Shown: positions 11,064-23,880, counted from the first letter of the stretch. The stretch is DNA of 64,000 bases from Carex sylvatica (GCA_964058845.1 CAXKVR010000019.1:186001-250000); one strand, 5' to 3'. Numbers and translations: made by a program. The notes: a model not told the origin generated them from the letters alone.

Positions 11064-13116
11064 CTACATAAATGGGCAAAATTGTTCTAACTTGAAGTTA
11101 CCATCAATTGACGCAAACCAATACTTTGAACAAATTAGAGCCTCGATTGTCTCAGGAGTCATCGAACTCCGTAAATTATCTGTCAACCGACCGGCTGCAC
11201 TAAAGGCCAACTCTGAAGCAACGGTTGAGACCGGAACAGCCAAAAAATCCCTAGCCATTTTTGCTAAAATCGAAAACAAATCCAACTTTCTTTTCCACCA
11301 TCCTAAAACATCAAATTCTTCATCCTCAGCCACCGCCAACGATTCTTCAAGATAACTATCCAACTCACATTTCTTTTGTTGCGGATTATTATTTTGAACT
11401 TGAAATTTAGAAAATCTCATCTTAAACTTCCTTTTTTGGAGTATTCCACTTTCTACTTGTGGGGACCGACTACTTGTCGCCCGGTTCGTATTGCAAGTCG
11501 TCTTCTCATACTCGTCATAGAATTTTCTAAGCGAAGTTTGCACCTCGCTCATTCTTTCATTGTACAAAGCGATTTTTCTCCATATGCATATTGGAAACAA
11601 AAATCTACGCAAACCATCTTTCTCCGAGGGTCAAAATAGCATGTTAGGATCAAATTCGGTGTTTCCCAATATTTGTTAAATTTTTTTTTCATCTCCTTCG
11701 ATAAGTTTTGCATGGTTGTATTAGAACCCATTTCTTCCTCCAACAATGCGATCCGAACGGTACACACCTCTTTCATAAAACTATTTGAAGATGGTCGTCT
11801 CACAATTGAGAAATTCTTAGTAGCATCTAGGAATACCTCCAAAAATCTCGCCATCTCTTCCACCTCCTTCCACTTCTCTAAACTAGGAACAACCATTTTA
11901 ACGTCATCACCAAATCGATCCAAAGCCTCTTTGTACTTCAAACCTTCACGAATCATTTCATAAGTTGAATTCCACCTAGTTGGACAATCTAGAATTATAC
12001 CCCTCTTAGATGGCAAGTTAAGATCTTTTAGTTTGTCATTAAACAGTTGAAGTTTAGAGCCACTCGAAGCTATATTCCGTATTAAATCTCTAATTAGAAT
12101 CAAACTCGGTGAAATAATCTTCATACTATATTGTACCATTATATTTAAGATGTGTGCCGCACATCTCATATGCATGTATTTTCCTTTAAAAATGGTCTTC
12201 TCCCAAAATTGCTTCTCTAAAAGTCCAACCACAACATCATTCACCGCACAATTATCTAAAGTGATCGTAAAGATCTTCCCATCCAACTTCCACTCCGTTA
12301 TAGTATTTCTCATTAAACCCGCAATATTTACACCCGTATGTGGATAAGGAATTTGCTTGAAGGAAATGATCTTTTTTTGAAAATTGAAGTCTTTATCAAT
12401 GAAATGTGCCGTTAGGCACAAATAACCCAAATGCACGCTTGAAGTCCAAATGTCACTTGTAAAAGAGACACGTGAATCCAATCCTTCAAATTCCTTCATT
12501 GTTATCTCAACTCCCGCCTTAAATACCTGCACGCAATCATTTCTCAATGTTTGTCGCCCTATGGCTCTATATTATGGTCTCAAAGATCTCATAGCCGGTT
12601 CAAAAAATTGACTTTCAATTACGTTGAATGGTATCTCTGCATCTATGAAAAGCAAAGTCATCAAATTACGGGTCAATACGGGATCAAACTTGTAATTGGG
12701 TGCACAAAAAAATCAGAGTCTTTGCCCAATGCAAGCCATCTCTCTCTTTCTACTTCACTAATTTTTTGGCAAACCCCTATATGCCAATGCAAGTGTGTTG
12801 TTCCAGCACCAGGACCGGTAACGAACTCCATAGAGCAGTGATTGCAGAAAGCTTTTGCTCCTACTTGATGAAAATGAAGCCAAACTGGTGATGTCTTTCG
12901 ACGTCGCCTTATTGCGGTCGATCCGCTCTCGGACTCACCAACATCGGAATTTGTTTGGGTCACAGATTGTGATATTATGCTATTGTACAACAAAAAAACA
13001 TGAATTATACAAATAATAACAAAGCGTAAATAAATCAAACACTTAGAAAATAATGAAAAAGATTGTGACATTATGCTATTGTACATGGTCCTATCAAATA
13101 AATTAAAACAAAACAT
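11064..13116 (-). pseudogene. hAT transposase (zf-BED, RNaseH-like), frameshifted
   Basis: Three reading blocks on the minus strand together resemble a plant Ac/RICESLEEPER-type transposase. Block 13116-12673 holds a BED zinc finger (PVWLHFHQVGAKAFCNHC, then HLHWHIGVC). Block 12547-11549 holds the RNaseH-like core, with TSDIWTS and LDNCAVND carrying the expected acidic residues, RCAAHILNI, PTRWNSTYEM and a DPRRK motif. Block 11612-11064 holds the C-terminal dimerisation region (ARDFLAVPVSTVASELAFSA, then LRSSMTPETIEALICSKYW). The last two blocks overlap in different frames, so a small indel lies near 11570-11600. The first junction, 12672-12548, is also broken. No single open product is possible as read, so it is probably inactive. 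Confidence 0.9.
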
Positions 13117-13602
13117 TAAGAATAAATAATGAAAAACTGCATATGGCTTGGAGCCTGCCTCATTTAATAGAAGCTATGCTAAATAAAAAAAAGAGTAGAA
13201 ATAAACCTTGCCAACAACGGAGAGGAAGAAACCATGATCCGAATAATTCAGATGATGTAACAAATATAAATATCAATTTAGTTAGAGCTTCAGTTGCAGG
13301 ATATATTATATGCTCTAACCTCGTCAATTCTGTTTTTAATTTTTACCCCAATATTTTTCAAAATTTTCTAGATGTCAGTTAATATTTTCCAATGGAATAG
13401 CCAGAGAATCATGTGCTAAAGGAATACTGTGAGCATCAGATACACATCTCCATGCCATTCAATTGTTCATTTTGGAATATATACCCATGATAATAAGTTT
13501 CCCCAAAGAACTTATGCATAAGAGGGCATAATTATCACTAAGCATTTCATGGGTCTCGATGTCCCGAAACAGTAGCTGGTTCCAGAATAACCAACAAGAA
13601 TA

Positions 13603-13757
13603 TCACTAGGCATAAATTACCACTAGGCATAAATTCCCTGCAAATCAGTGATATTTTCATGGAATAATTATCACTAGTCATAAATTTCCTACAAATCAGT
13701 GATATTTCATGGCATAATTATCACTAGGCATAAATTTCCTGCAAATCAGTGACATTT
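13603..13757. repeat. Tandem repeat of about 60 bp, inside hAT element
   Basis: Nearly three copies of a unit containing CACTAGGCATAAATTCCCTG and CAAATCAGTGATATTT lie upstream of the transposase. Such arrays occur in hAT subterminal DNA. The role here is unknown. Confidence 0.8.
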
Positions 13758-14302
13758 CTAGAATAACCAACAAGAATTTTAGAACCTCGCTGTGCTTTGT
13801 TAGTGCATCGCCTAATTTTCTGAGAATACCTTGTGGTCACATTATTCTTAATGGAAATGAGTAGAAATAAACCTTACCAACAACAGAGAGGAGCAGGGAA
13901 AGAGTCAGAAAGAGGAGTCGGCACGATGGAGCGGTGGCGCGACGGAGAAAAGGAGCGTCGGTGACAGCGACGAAAGAGAGCTATGTCGCTAAACCTAAGT
14001 AGCGGCTCAGTGAAGAACTGAAGCAGTAGTGTGGCGTGTTGTTTACTCTCTCAATTCTCAAACGATCCAATCCAAATGGTTGTTCAAACGGGCCTTTAAA
14101 TGGGCTGTTCAATAGCAGCTTAATGGACAATCAAGTGAACAGCACTGGTTCATGTTCACATTGGGTCCGAATTTCTTAACTAATTGAACATGAACTGAAC
14201 TTTGGGCCCGTTCGTATTATAGCCCGTTCAAGCCTTGTCCATAACTCGTTCAGCCCATTTGTCCGTGAACTGGATTGTTCAATTAGCAGGCCTAGTTATG
14301 GA

Positions 14303-15260
14303 TCAAGATAATTTAGAATTTTAAATTAGAAGTTCACTAGAGAATCATGACAAATCTAGAATTTATGAATTGCGGTATGATTACCTTGGCCAAATGTTAG
14401 GTTTACAAAACACTAAGAGTGTTATTTGCAAAACACTCCACAATGCATTGTGTCAACTAGCATGCCTGCTCAGACTTGCTACACATCTCTCATAAAATGC
14501 GTCCTTTCTCATGTGACATCGGACCTTCTTATAGTTATTTAATTGTACAAAATATATAAAATTTATTTTATTTCCAAGCTCCTTATCGCGTGATAAACTG
14601 TGATTTTATAATTCTTTTAAATATTTTGCATGCATTCCGATTTATTGGGAAACAATTTGTAAATCTATTATTTTCTCCTTTGTTTTTTGGGAACTTAGAT
14701 ATTTTTTAAATTTTATTATTTTCTCCTTTGTTTCTTATCACAATAAAAAAAAAATTATCCGAAAAAGCTTATATGTAGCTTGCCGTTATCTACTATATAT
14801 TGTATGGGTACTTTTTGTGTATTTCTATTTTATTGGATTGAGTTTTATAATACGAATCAAATTAAGATTAGTTCTAATGAATTTTTTTGTACATTTTATT
14901 TGCTCGTCATATGTAGATGTCAACATCAAAATTTATACCCATTATTGCGATTCGCGCTTCACAATCCTAATATATTTTTTATTCTAGCTTCTTGTCGATT
15001 AAATGTTACTTCCATCCTTCGCTTTATATATGATATATCTGTAGCAGTCCATGTATGCGTATAAAATGATTATAAATTAATACAAATCCAAACACACAAA
15101 ATTTCACTAACCACAAGTTTGATTTATGATGGTTCATACAGATTAAGTCAAACTTATTGCAAGAATATAACTGAAATGCGATATGGTATACATGTGATGT
15201 GAGTCTATCTAGTTATAGTTTGGGCCTATTTTTTTTTATTTTATTCTTGCAAAATTTGAG
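14303..15260. other. Intergenic, nothing recognised
   Basis: AT-rich sequence. The open frame near 14780-15064 has no recognisable domain and ordinary AT-rich composition; I do not call it a gene. Confidence 0.45.
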
Positions 15261-16344
15261 TCGAAATTTTTATTAATACCCAAAAATTCAAACAAATTAT
15301 TGAATCTATTCAATTTTGCGTAAAATCTCATTTTATGCCTTATCCGGTTAATAATTAACCCGACTCAACAATTTTGTCCGGTTAATCATTGACCGGACTC
15401 AACTGTTTGCCTTTTGTTGCTTTGTCCGGTTATTAATTAACCGGATTGAGTTTTTTTTTATTTAAAAAAAACAGAAAATATTTCAATATTTTATTTTTTG
15501 TATTGAAATATTAGAAATGTTAAATATATTTCTTTGAAAATAGATGAAATACAATATAATTTAATTTATTAGAAAGATTGCAACAAATAACCCGTATCAA
15601 TATTTTTCAAATCAGATTTTTCGTGGATGTAAGAAAAATTAATATATTTCTTTATGTGTTATTGGAAAAAAATAAAAATACTTGGATTCTGAGTTATTGA
15701 TCCCGGTTCAAAAGTCACTTCTAGGTAATACAAAAATTATTGTGATCCTTCTAGTACATTTAATTTATAAAAAATTGTATCTATTTTGATAAAAAAACAT
15801 AAACTTTAGATTATTTAATGATTGTTATTCAAAAATAATTTTCAAAACAGATACAACTTTTTATAAATTAAATGTACTAGAAGGATCACAATAATTTATG
15901 TATTACCTAGAAGTGATTTTTGAACCGGGATCAATAACTCAGAATCCAAGTATTTTTATTTTTTTTCCAATAATATATAAAGAAATATATTAATTTTTCT
16001 TACAACCGCGAAAAATCCGATCTGAAAAATGTTGATCCAAGTTATTTGTTGCAATCTTTATAAAAAATTAAATTACATTGTATTTCATCTATTTTCAAAG
16101 AAATATATTCAACATTTCTAATATTTTAATATAAAAACTAAAAAATTTAAATTTTTTCTGTTTAAAAAAAAAACTCAATCCGGTGCAACAAAAAGACAAA
16201 AACTTGAGTCCGGTCAATGATTTACCGAACAAAATTGTTGAGTCTGGTAATTATTAACCGGATAGAGCATAAAATGAGATTTTGCGCAAAATTGAATAAA
16301 TTCAGTAATTTATTTGAGTTTTTTGGTATTAATAAAAATTTCGG
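15261..16344. mobile_element. Large palindromic MULE-type foldback element
   Basis: A 1,084-bp element of two inverted arms of about 500 bp that pair along nearly their whole length. Matching landmarks include CTTGGATTCTGAGTTATTGA near 15681 and its complement near 15930, and TTAATAATTAACC with its complement near the ends. The termini read TCGAAATTTTTATTAATACC and its complement GGTATTAATAAAAATTTCGG. A perfect 9-bp target duplication AAATTTGAG flanks it (15252-15260 and 16345-16353), indicating Mutator-like transposition. No protein is encoded. Confidence 0.92.
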
Positions 16345-17080
16345 AAATTTGAGGGACATTATCCACATTGAAGCAATTTCAATTCACATCTTCTACTAAA
16401 AAACAAAGGTTCTTTGTCTGATAGTAAGAATGACAAATTCTAAATTATATACGCATTATCCACTAATTGGCTTGTAATATTTGCGAAATGTATATATTTT
16501 CTCTTGCTTTATAAGAATAAAATCAGAGACTCAGAAATTCCCAACTTTGTTTGCTAAATTTAGAATCGTATTTCGATTTTAGTATTTTTTTTTTTTTTTT
16601 TACTTTCGAAAATTGAAACGGTCTCACCCTGATTCGCACCTGAATGACTTATTCGCTAACAGCTCACTCGTTACTGAATCGAGCTGTTAACGAGTTTAAG
16701 CTGGAGCCTAACTTGTTTGTTAGCTCGCAAGCTAGCTTGGTTAGACATTAATCTATAAATTTGTATGAATTTGTGTGTATTTTATACTGACTATCTCGGT
16801 TTAGCTCAGTTCAAAAAAATTGTAGAATTTTTTTTCCTTAAAACAAGATCCAGTCATACTCAGCAAATCAGCTCGCGAGGTACCTCATGACGATTTCATA
16901 TTGAAATTTTAACTCAAAATTCTAAAGTCAGCTCGTTCGAGAACGAACCAGCTCGTAACAATTTCAAACTCAACTCAACTCATGACAAGCCAGCTGGTTA
17001 CCACCCCTTAATTAGTTGCACGGACCGTTCAGATCCTGTGTGTCAATGCAAGCGAAGTAGAAGTGTAGAACTAATAGTTA
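16345..17080. other. Intergenic with AGCTCG-rich repeat remnant
   Basis: From about 16650 to 17010 the sequence is rich in AGCTCG, CTCGTTA and AGCTAGCTTGG words in both orientations and ends in CAGCTGGTTACCACCCCTTA. This resembles the right end of a non-autonomous hAT element related to the one at 1718-2262. A clear left end was not found. Confidence 0.5.
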
Positions 17081-17580
17081 ACACCTTGTTTGGATGGAGA
17101 GTAGAGGAAGGGAGGGAATGAAAAGAAAATAAAACTTTCTGTCGAATTGTATTTGGTTGACAAAATTATATCGGAGATGAAGGGTACAGGAGGTGAAAGG
17201 TCTAACCTTGTATTATTGTAATTAATAGAATCGATTTTCCTTCCAATTTGAGATATAACAAATGGAAAGAAATTTTATTACAAATATTTTTAGAAAAAAT
17301 AATACAAATGTCCAACTCTATATCTTACAAATATAATTCTCATACAAGTTTTTAATCACAAATCTATAACAGCCAACAAATTTCTCATTAACATTCTAAA
17401 TTTTAATCAACCAAACAAAAAATAAGACGAAAAAAAAATTAATTTTATTTTCTCTCATTAATCATCTAAATACAAAAAAATTAAATATATTAATCTTCTT
17501 TTCTATTTCCTTCTATTTTTCATCTCCCCTATTTTTCTCTACCGTCCCTATTTTCTCTACCGTCCATCCAAACAGGGTGT
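17081..17580. mobile_element. MITE with ACACCTTGTTTGGATGG ends
   Basis: A 500-bp element with inverted ends ACACCTTGTTTGGATGG on the left and the complement of CCATCCAAACAGGGTGT on the right. The interior is AT-rich and non-coding. The left flank is TTA and the right flank TAG, so a 3-bp (PIF/Harbinger-like) duplication is possible but not clean. Confidence 0.75.
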
Positions 17581-17991
17581 TAGAGGATCATCTTCGCTGC
17601 CTCAAAATCTCGCCAATTTGCGAGCAACGATTAGATTAAAATACATTTTGATAGGCATGGAGTGTAGCAATGTGATTGGCAACTGGCAAGTGGCAAAAAC
17701 AAGAAAAAGAGAAAAAAAAGAAGTAATTATCCGTTTCTCTCTTTCTCATCAGTTTGACAGCTGCAGTCTGCTGAGCACATTTTACGCTTTCCAATGCAGG
17801 AAAATATCTCTCTGACATCTTTTTTCTGTCTCCTTTGTTTCCTTCTCGCAGAAGCTTGCGTCAATCCACTGTTTCACACTACTGATTTGAGAGAGAAAAA
17901 AAGAATGAGGACTGGGAAGGCGTGGCATCAGCGTGGCTTCGCCAGGTGTAGCGTGTAGAATTAGGTCTTTTGGTAGACTCCGCTGGCCGCG

Positions 17992-18171
17992 GGTCCGGAT
18001 CCCCTAAAGTAACCTAATCTTTGATTTTGAATCAGCAACGTCCGATTCAAATCCAACGATCAAATTTGCTTCAGAATTGTGCGCTCCACTTTAGATAGAT
18101 TATCACGAATTCGAATCGAACGGTCCCGATCCAAAACTCAAAGATTGTGTTACTTCACTGGATCTGAACTC
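17992..18171. mobile_element. Small MITE, GGTCCGGATCCCC type
   Basis: About 180 bp with inverted arms: GGATCCCCTAAAGTAAC on the left, and GTTACTTCACTGGATCTGAA on the right as its imperfect complement. TCTTTGA and TCAAAGA pair further in. A relative lies at 53716-53917. Confidence 0.7.
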
Positions 18172-18203
18172 GTTGGGAGCAGACCCATTTACTCTTTACT
18201 CTT

Positions 18204-18382
18204 GAATTCGTATCCTCTGAGATATCTCAAACTTTACGTGGTTTTATGGAAAATCTCAACCGTTTAAATACGTTCTGCACAAATCTCAAAGCACGCATAA
18301 TACTGACCCCTACATCACCCCCGAATAGGCACCGGACACGTCGGTCACGCAAAAGTTGAGATATATCAGAGGATGCGCACTC
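18204..18382. mobile_element. Small MULE-type MITE, ATCCTCTGAGATATCTC type
   Basis: A 179-bp element. The left end GAATTCGTATCCTCTGAGAT pairs with the right end, which reads GAGTGCGCATCCTCTGATAT inward. A perfect 9-bp target duplication TTTACTCTT flanks it (18195-18203, 18383-18391), fitting Mutator-like mobilisation. A close relative lies at 53524-53701 and a more distant one at 60250-60469. Confidence 0.88.
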
Positions 18383-18391
18383 TTTACTCTT

Positions 18392-18933
18392 TGCAGTTAA
18401 AAATAGTACCAAACAACAAGGGGTCTTCATCCGAACTGAATTAGAGAAACTAGAGTATAATTTCATTTCAAAAATAGCACTAAATCGAATCGATTTAGTA
18501 TTGTAATCGAATTAAATCGAACCAATTTAGTATTGTAATCGAACTAAAATTTTATTTTGATTTTTTCGGTTCAAACCGAAATATATTATTATTTTTATTA
18601 AAAATAATTGATTTATAATAAATCAAAGTATATTAAAAATTAAACTGAGATATTAAAAAATAAACTGAAGTATTTAAAACAATTAATTAAGAAATAAATA
18701 GGAGCAATTCGAACCAAATTCATAATATATAAAGTTCAGTCGGTTCGATTATTTTGGTTTTGAAAATTTCTTAACTGAAGTTATAATTCAGTTTTAAAAA
18801 AACAAACCGAACTGAACTATTAAACTGAAAAAATAGAACCATTTGATCCAAACTAATTCAGTTCGGTTCAAAACCGACTAAACCGGACCAAATGAACATC
18901 CGAGTCAATGATGGTATTATCAATTTATTATGT
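18392..18933. repeat. AATCGAAC / AACCGAAC-rich repeat
   Basis: From about 18473 to 18905 there are many short words such as AATCGAAC, TTCGGTT and AACCGAAC in both orientations, typical of subterminal DNA in non-autonomous hAT elements. The right end near 18885-18905 reads ACCGGACCAAATGAACATCC. No target duplication was identified, so the class is uncertain. Confidence 0.5.
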
Positions 18934-18942
18934 ATCTTGAAA

Positions 18943-19356
18943 GAGGAGGGTTCAAATGCACCCAAATTTTTGTGCATCCAAATGCATCCTATCTTTTATC
19001 TCCGTTTTCAAAGTCAAAATAGTTAATCCGAACGTTAGATGCGATCTATATATTAAGATGTGCTTGGAGACCAAATTTTATATTTTTTGGAATTATTTTA
19101 CTATTTTTTTAGATTTATTGAAAATCGCTGTTTTTTTATGGTCCAGATTTGCTAAAAACAACAATTTTCAATAAATTTAAAAATATAGTAAAAGAATTCC
19201 AAAAAATGTAAAATTTGATCTCCAAGCACATCTTAATATATAGATCGCATCTAACAGTTCGGATTGACTATTCGGACTTTGAAAACAGAGAAAAATAATT
19301 TGAAAGATAGAGTGCATTTGGGTGCACAAAAATTTGGATGCATTTGAACCCTCCTC
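18943..19356. mobile_element. MULE-type MITE, GAGGAGGGTTCAAATGCA type
   Basis: A 414-bp foldback with inverted ends GAGGAGGGTTCAAATGCA and a perfect 9-bp target duplication ATCTTGAAA (18934-18942 and 19357-19365). The inner arm TGTGCTTGGAGACCAAATTT is shared with the elements at 7.1-8.4, 29.1 and 50.7 kb. It encodes no protein. Confidence 0.92.
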
Positions 19357-19365
19357 ATCTTGAAA

Positions 19366-19889
19366 ACAGAAAATTTAATGGAATATACTGGTGTATATTT
19401 ATTTGTCAGTGGTATAATTAACTTTAGATTAAATTTTAATTCCAAATTACAATTAGGTGTAATTTTTATTTTCCACTCATTATGCTAAATGTGATAGAAT
19501 TTGAGATTAGTTACTTATAATTAATCAGGAAATATAAAATTTTAACGCTGAATATATTTTGTTTTGATCGTGATTTCCCCACAAACGATGTAATTTTTTT
19601 CTGAATATTATAACTTTTAGAAATTGTTCTAAACATTATCACTTCTAATATTCTCTAAGATAAAATTTATATTTAAATTCAATGATATATACATGATATA
19701 TATATGACACACATGTTGCCCGACATTTTTATTTTTACTCAATTAAAAAAATATTTTAATAATAATAATCATGATTCAAGAACATTTTTAAAACTACCAA
19801 AATTGTGAAATGTTTCCAGAAATTAAAATTTCAAGCCATGGAAAAATTCCACGATTCTAAATTTTTTTTTTACAGAACAAAATTATTAT
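19366..19889. other. Intergenic, nothing recognised
   Basis: AT-rich, with TA-rich runs. No gene or complete repeat is seen. Confidence 0.4.
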
Positions 19890-20935
19890 TATTTTTTATT
19901 TTTTGAATTAAAATATTAGAAATGTTGAATATATTTTTTGAAAATAGATAAATTAAATATAATTTGATTTATTAGAAAGACTGTAACAAATAATCCGAAT
20001 CAACATTTTTCAAGTTGGATTTTTCGCGGCTATAAGAAAAATTAATATATTTCATTATGTGTTATTATAAAAAAATAAAAAACTTGGATTCTGAGTTATT
20101 GGTCTCGATTCAAAAAGTCACTTCTAGGTAATACATAAAATATTGTCATCCTTCTAGTACATTTAATTTCTAAAAAGTTGTATTTATTTTGAGAATTCTT
20201 TTTTAATAACAATCATTAAATATTCTTTTTGAATTCATTGAATTTTGGTTTTGTTTTATAAAACATAATTATTTATTTATTTTTCTATTGAAATATTAGA
20301 AATGTTGAATTTTTTTTTGAAAATAGATGGAATAAATATAATTTAATTTATTAGAAAGACTGTAACAAATAACCTGGATAAACATTTTTCAGGCCGGATT
20401 TTTCGCAGCTGTAAGAAAAATTAATATATTTCTTTATGTGTTATTGTAAAAAAATAAAAATGCTTGGATTCTGAGTTATTGATCCCGGCTCAAAAAATCA
20501 TTTCTAGGTAATACAAAAAATATTGTCATCCTTCTAGTACATTTAATTTCTAAAAAGTTGTATCTATTTTTGAAAAAAATAAAAACTTTAAGTTATTTAA
20601 TGATTGTTATTAAAAATGAATTATCAAAAGAGATACATTTTTTTAGAAATTAAATGTACTAGAAGGATGACAATATTTTCTGTACTATCTAGAAGTGACT
20701 TTTGAATCGGGATCAATAACTCAGAATCCAAGCTTTTTTATTTTTTTTTATAATAACACATATTGAATTATGTTAATTTTTCTTACGCGAAAAATCTGGT
20801 CTAAAAAAGATTGATCCGGGTGATTTGTTACAGTCTTTCTAATAAATCAAATTATATTATATTTCATCTATTTTTAAAGAAATATATTCAATATTTCTAA
20901 AATTTTAATTCAAAAAAAAAAAAATTCTGTTTTGT
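19890..20935. mobile_element. Rearranged relative of the large palindromic element
   Basis: Two consecutive copies of the left arm (19900-20220 and 20285-20600) are followed by one right arm (20600-20930). All match the arms of the 15261-16344 element, for example TTGGATTCTGAGTTATTG and GGTAATACA. The CCGAAA ends were not found, so this is a truncated or rearranged copy with one extra left arm. Confidence 0.8.
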
Positions 20936-21812
20936 AAAAAAGAAGAAGAGAGTTTGAAACCATGAAATTTTTTTATATGTCAGACAAAATGCAATTTTTA
21001 ATCTTACTTTAATTAATTAAAGATCATTATATTTATTATCAAGATAGCCACTAGAAAGTGCTTACCCTAATAAAAGTCATAAGCCCTGTTGTATTATTCT
21101 GACAAAATTGAATACTATGAACAATTATTGTTATAGAAGTTATTTATATAAATCAACTAAAAAAAGTTATTATTGTGTATGTCTCTCATGTCATCATATA
21201 TTTTCATCATATTTAATTTAGTAGAATGTCAAGAATAATAAGTTATGTTTGATAGGCTATATTAATGAAAAAAAATTAGTATTTTAGTATAAAATATTTT
21301 AGAACGTATCATTTATATAATTCTCATTTTAGATATATATATTATTATAAATTCTGTCATTTATACTATATGTAATTATAAAGTCAAAAACAGTTATTTT
21401 TTATAAACTATCTCTTCAAATTAAAGGAATTTGTTAATTTGAAGTTGGAGCACAGTTGCTAATGTCATTCTTCTCGACAGTTAACAATTCAATTAACTAT
21501 AAACATGAGTGTTGATTGTTGAAAAGTAACAAAATAATAAAATAATAATATGGATAGCGGTGATTTTGTTGCTAATATTTATAACTGGCGGAAGCTAGAA
21601 GCAAATCTTGGCGTGTGGTGTCTAAATGGAAAAGTTCTACAATTTCCAACGAAAGGATATTTACTGATCTGCAAAAAGTTAAAAACTACAGTGCATGATT
21701 TTTCCAAAAAGACTTTGGAGTTTGCACCACCTGATAGTTGAGCTAAGCAGATTCCCAGTTTCCAATTCACGGGAGAAAGATGAATCAATTGATCATCAAT
21801 ATCTATTATATT
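20936..21812. other. Intergenic, nothing recognised
   Basis: AT-rich. The small open frame 21550-21741 starts with ATG, but I recognise no domain in it. Confidence 0.4.
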
Positions 21813-22234
21813 CAGTATTTTAAAATGTAATTTTGTTATATTCAGTATTTTAAAATGTAATTTTGTTTATATATTACACATGCAGAAAGTCACTGTGCGA
21901 TATGAAGATGCATATACAAATTTATATATATAGATTTTAAAATAAAAATTCATGTATATATATTCATATTCATATATTTGAATTTATTTTCATATAACCA
22001 ATAATAATTTTTTCACATAAATTCTAATTAAAATACAATCAAATTATCAAATTCGGACTGCATATGTACGTTTTTAGTCTGCATATGCATGTTTTCAGTC
22101 TGCATGTCCGCATATTCAGACCGCATATGCGGTCGCATGTTCAAAATCGCATGAAAGGACTGCATAACTATTCTAAACACAGCTGCCGACTGCATAGGTA
22201 TATGCTGCCCATGCAGTTACATTTTAAAACACTG
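21813..22234. mobile_element. hAT MITE with CGCATATGCGG words
   Basis: Ends CAGTATTTTAAAATG and ACATTTTAAAACACTG are inverted repeats of the common plant hAT type. The flanks ATTATATT (21805-21812) and ATTATACT (22235-22242) match at 7 of 8 positions. The left end is duplicated in tandem (a second copy starts at 21843). The interior has many GCATATGC, CTGCAT and CCGCAT words. It is a relative of 60879-61425. Confidence 0.82.
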
Positions 22235-22382
22235 ATTATACTAATATTTAATAAAAAGTGGTGCCTAACGCGGTGACAAAGAAAAAGGCGATCAGTGAAG
22301 AAAATCGTCATGATCTTTTATGCTAAAACACTGATTATACTAGAATTTAATAAAAAGTGATGCCTAAAGCGGTGACAAAGGA
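22226..22382. repeat. Direct repeat next to hAT MITE end
   Basis: AAAACACTGATTATACTA, followed by AATTTAATAAAAAGTG-like sequence and GGTGACAAAG, occurs at about 22226 and again at about 22325. The spacing is roughly 99 bp, a local tandem duplication that includes the MITE end and its target flank. Confidence 0.8.
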
Positions 22383-23880
22383 AATGCGATATAACTTATA
22401 AGTAACAGATTAATTGTGAGTGTTTTTTTCTCTTTGATAATGGAAGGATGAGTAGTCTTTTGTTTGTGTATAGTAGATATACTTTCCGTTGTTGATTTAA
22501 TGTTGTGCCATTTTGTGTTGCTTCTTGCTTTTTTCTCTTTCTTTTTCTCTCTTTCTGCTTAGAAGTAACGGTTGGACTGGTTGATTTAGTTTCCATACTG
22601 ATTTGATTAAGTGTTTCTCGTCTGATGGATGACTGTCTCGATCCAACCGATTCAGTTTCCGGTCTAATTTGAATTTAGTGTCTTTTCAGTTGTGATATGT
22701 GTACAAAGAAAATCATCACTAGACTCCTATAACTTCAATCAAACAAGAATGATTAAATTGTATTCATAAAATATGCATACCTCTATACTTTTTTAATTTA
22801 TTTAGTTGTATATTTTGACATATACTAATTATCTAATCTTATATAAAAGCTTCTGTGTATCTTTTTTATCAATACAGTTGTATACTATCTTTCTCCAAAA
22901 AAACAAAAATCAATTGATCATCTTTTATTTTCAAATAAAATCATTTTTAGGAGATTACTCTTCATCATTGCTGACATCAGAAACTGGAAATGCAACCCAA
23001 GATGGAAAAGAAGAAAAATAAAGGATATCAAAGAAAAATAAAGTTTTTAAAAATAAAAATACGATGGATGAAAAAAAAAAAACAACATTTGATCTCTCTC
23101 CTCAAAAAAAAAATATCCCAAACATAAAAAAAACATTGTCTTCTCCCAAAAAGTCAAATTTTTATCCAACATTTGATACTTTCAATTTACTGGTCTCCAC
23201 TATGTGAAAAATGAATATAACTGAGACTTTCTAAATACTTTTTCTTTCTATAATATTTTGTAATTATATTTTTTTATTGAGAAAAAAAAAGCTTTAAATG
23301 AAATCTCGGTTCATGATATTTTGAAACATCATTAACAAAATTTCCAAATACGAAAGAAAAACTTAAATTGAAATCTCGGTTTTAAAAGTTTAAAACAGAT
23401 TTCGTTAAGCCAATTTAAATAGTTACCGTAGCCAATAGAGCTCTGTTGTACTTAAATCTCGTCAAGTTTAAGCTGGCCGGTTATAAGATTAATCGTATGA
23501 TTTGGAAAAAAAATATACAATTAATTGATGTTAATTAATTTTTTAGATTGATTATCGCACATTTTTTTATTTTAAGTTTGTAAAATAAAATTCTCTATTC
23601 GGTTGCTAGGACAATTTAATTATTCGGTTTACCGATACAATTTATTAGTGTGATGTACTTCTGTATGTTTACAAGAAATGAACATAATTTATCTAATATG
23701 GCTTATTTGATATAATTGACAATCTAAAAAAATTAATGAGTTTTTATTTGTACTGTTTGTAAATTTTCATCTCAAAATAAAATATTTTGTCAGATCTACA
23801 ATACAAAATGGATAAGTAGATTTAGTTTTATTTTAGTAATTTATAATTTTTATTGAAAAAAATACATTTATAGTTATTTT
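22383..23880. other. Intergenic, nothing recognised
   Basis: AT-rich, with several poly-A and T-rich stretches. ATCTCGGTT occurs in two similar flanking blocks near 23304 and 23372. No gene is supported. Confidence 0.4.

Larger units (their letters stand above)
9870..14294. mobile_element. hAT transposon, 4.4 kb, degenerate
   Basis: The element is bounded by a perfect 8-bp target duplication GTTATGGA (9862-9869 and 14295-14302), the hallmark of hAT transposons. The ends are imperfect inverted repeats: TAGGAGTGGTAATGAAC on the left and TAGGCCTGCTAATTGAAC read inward from the right. Subterminal regions carry repeated AGCCCGTTCA-like words in both orientations (9990-10050, 14090-14270), likely transposase-binding repeats. 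The interior holds a broken transposase on the minus strand. The length and domain set fit a formerly autonomous copy. Confidence 0.92.

Noticed and set aside
11376..12891. Plus-strand open frames within the hAT region
   Set aside because: They are the reverse strand of the clear transposase blocks.
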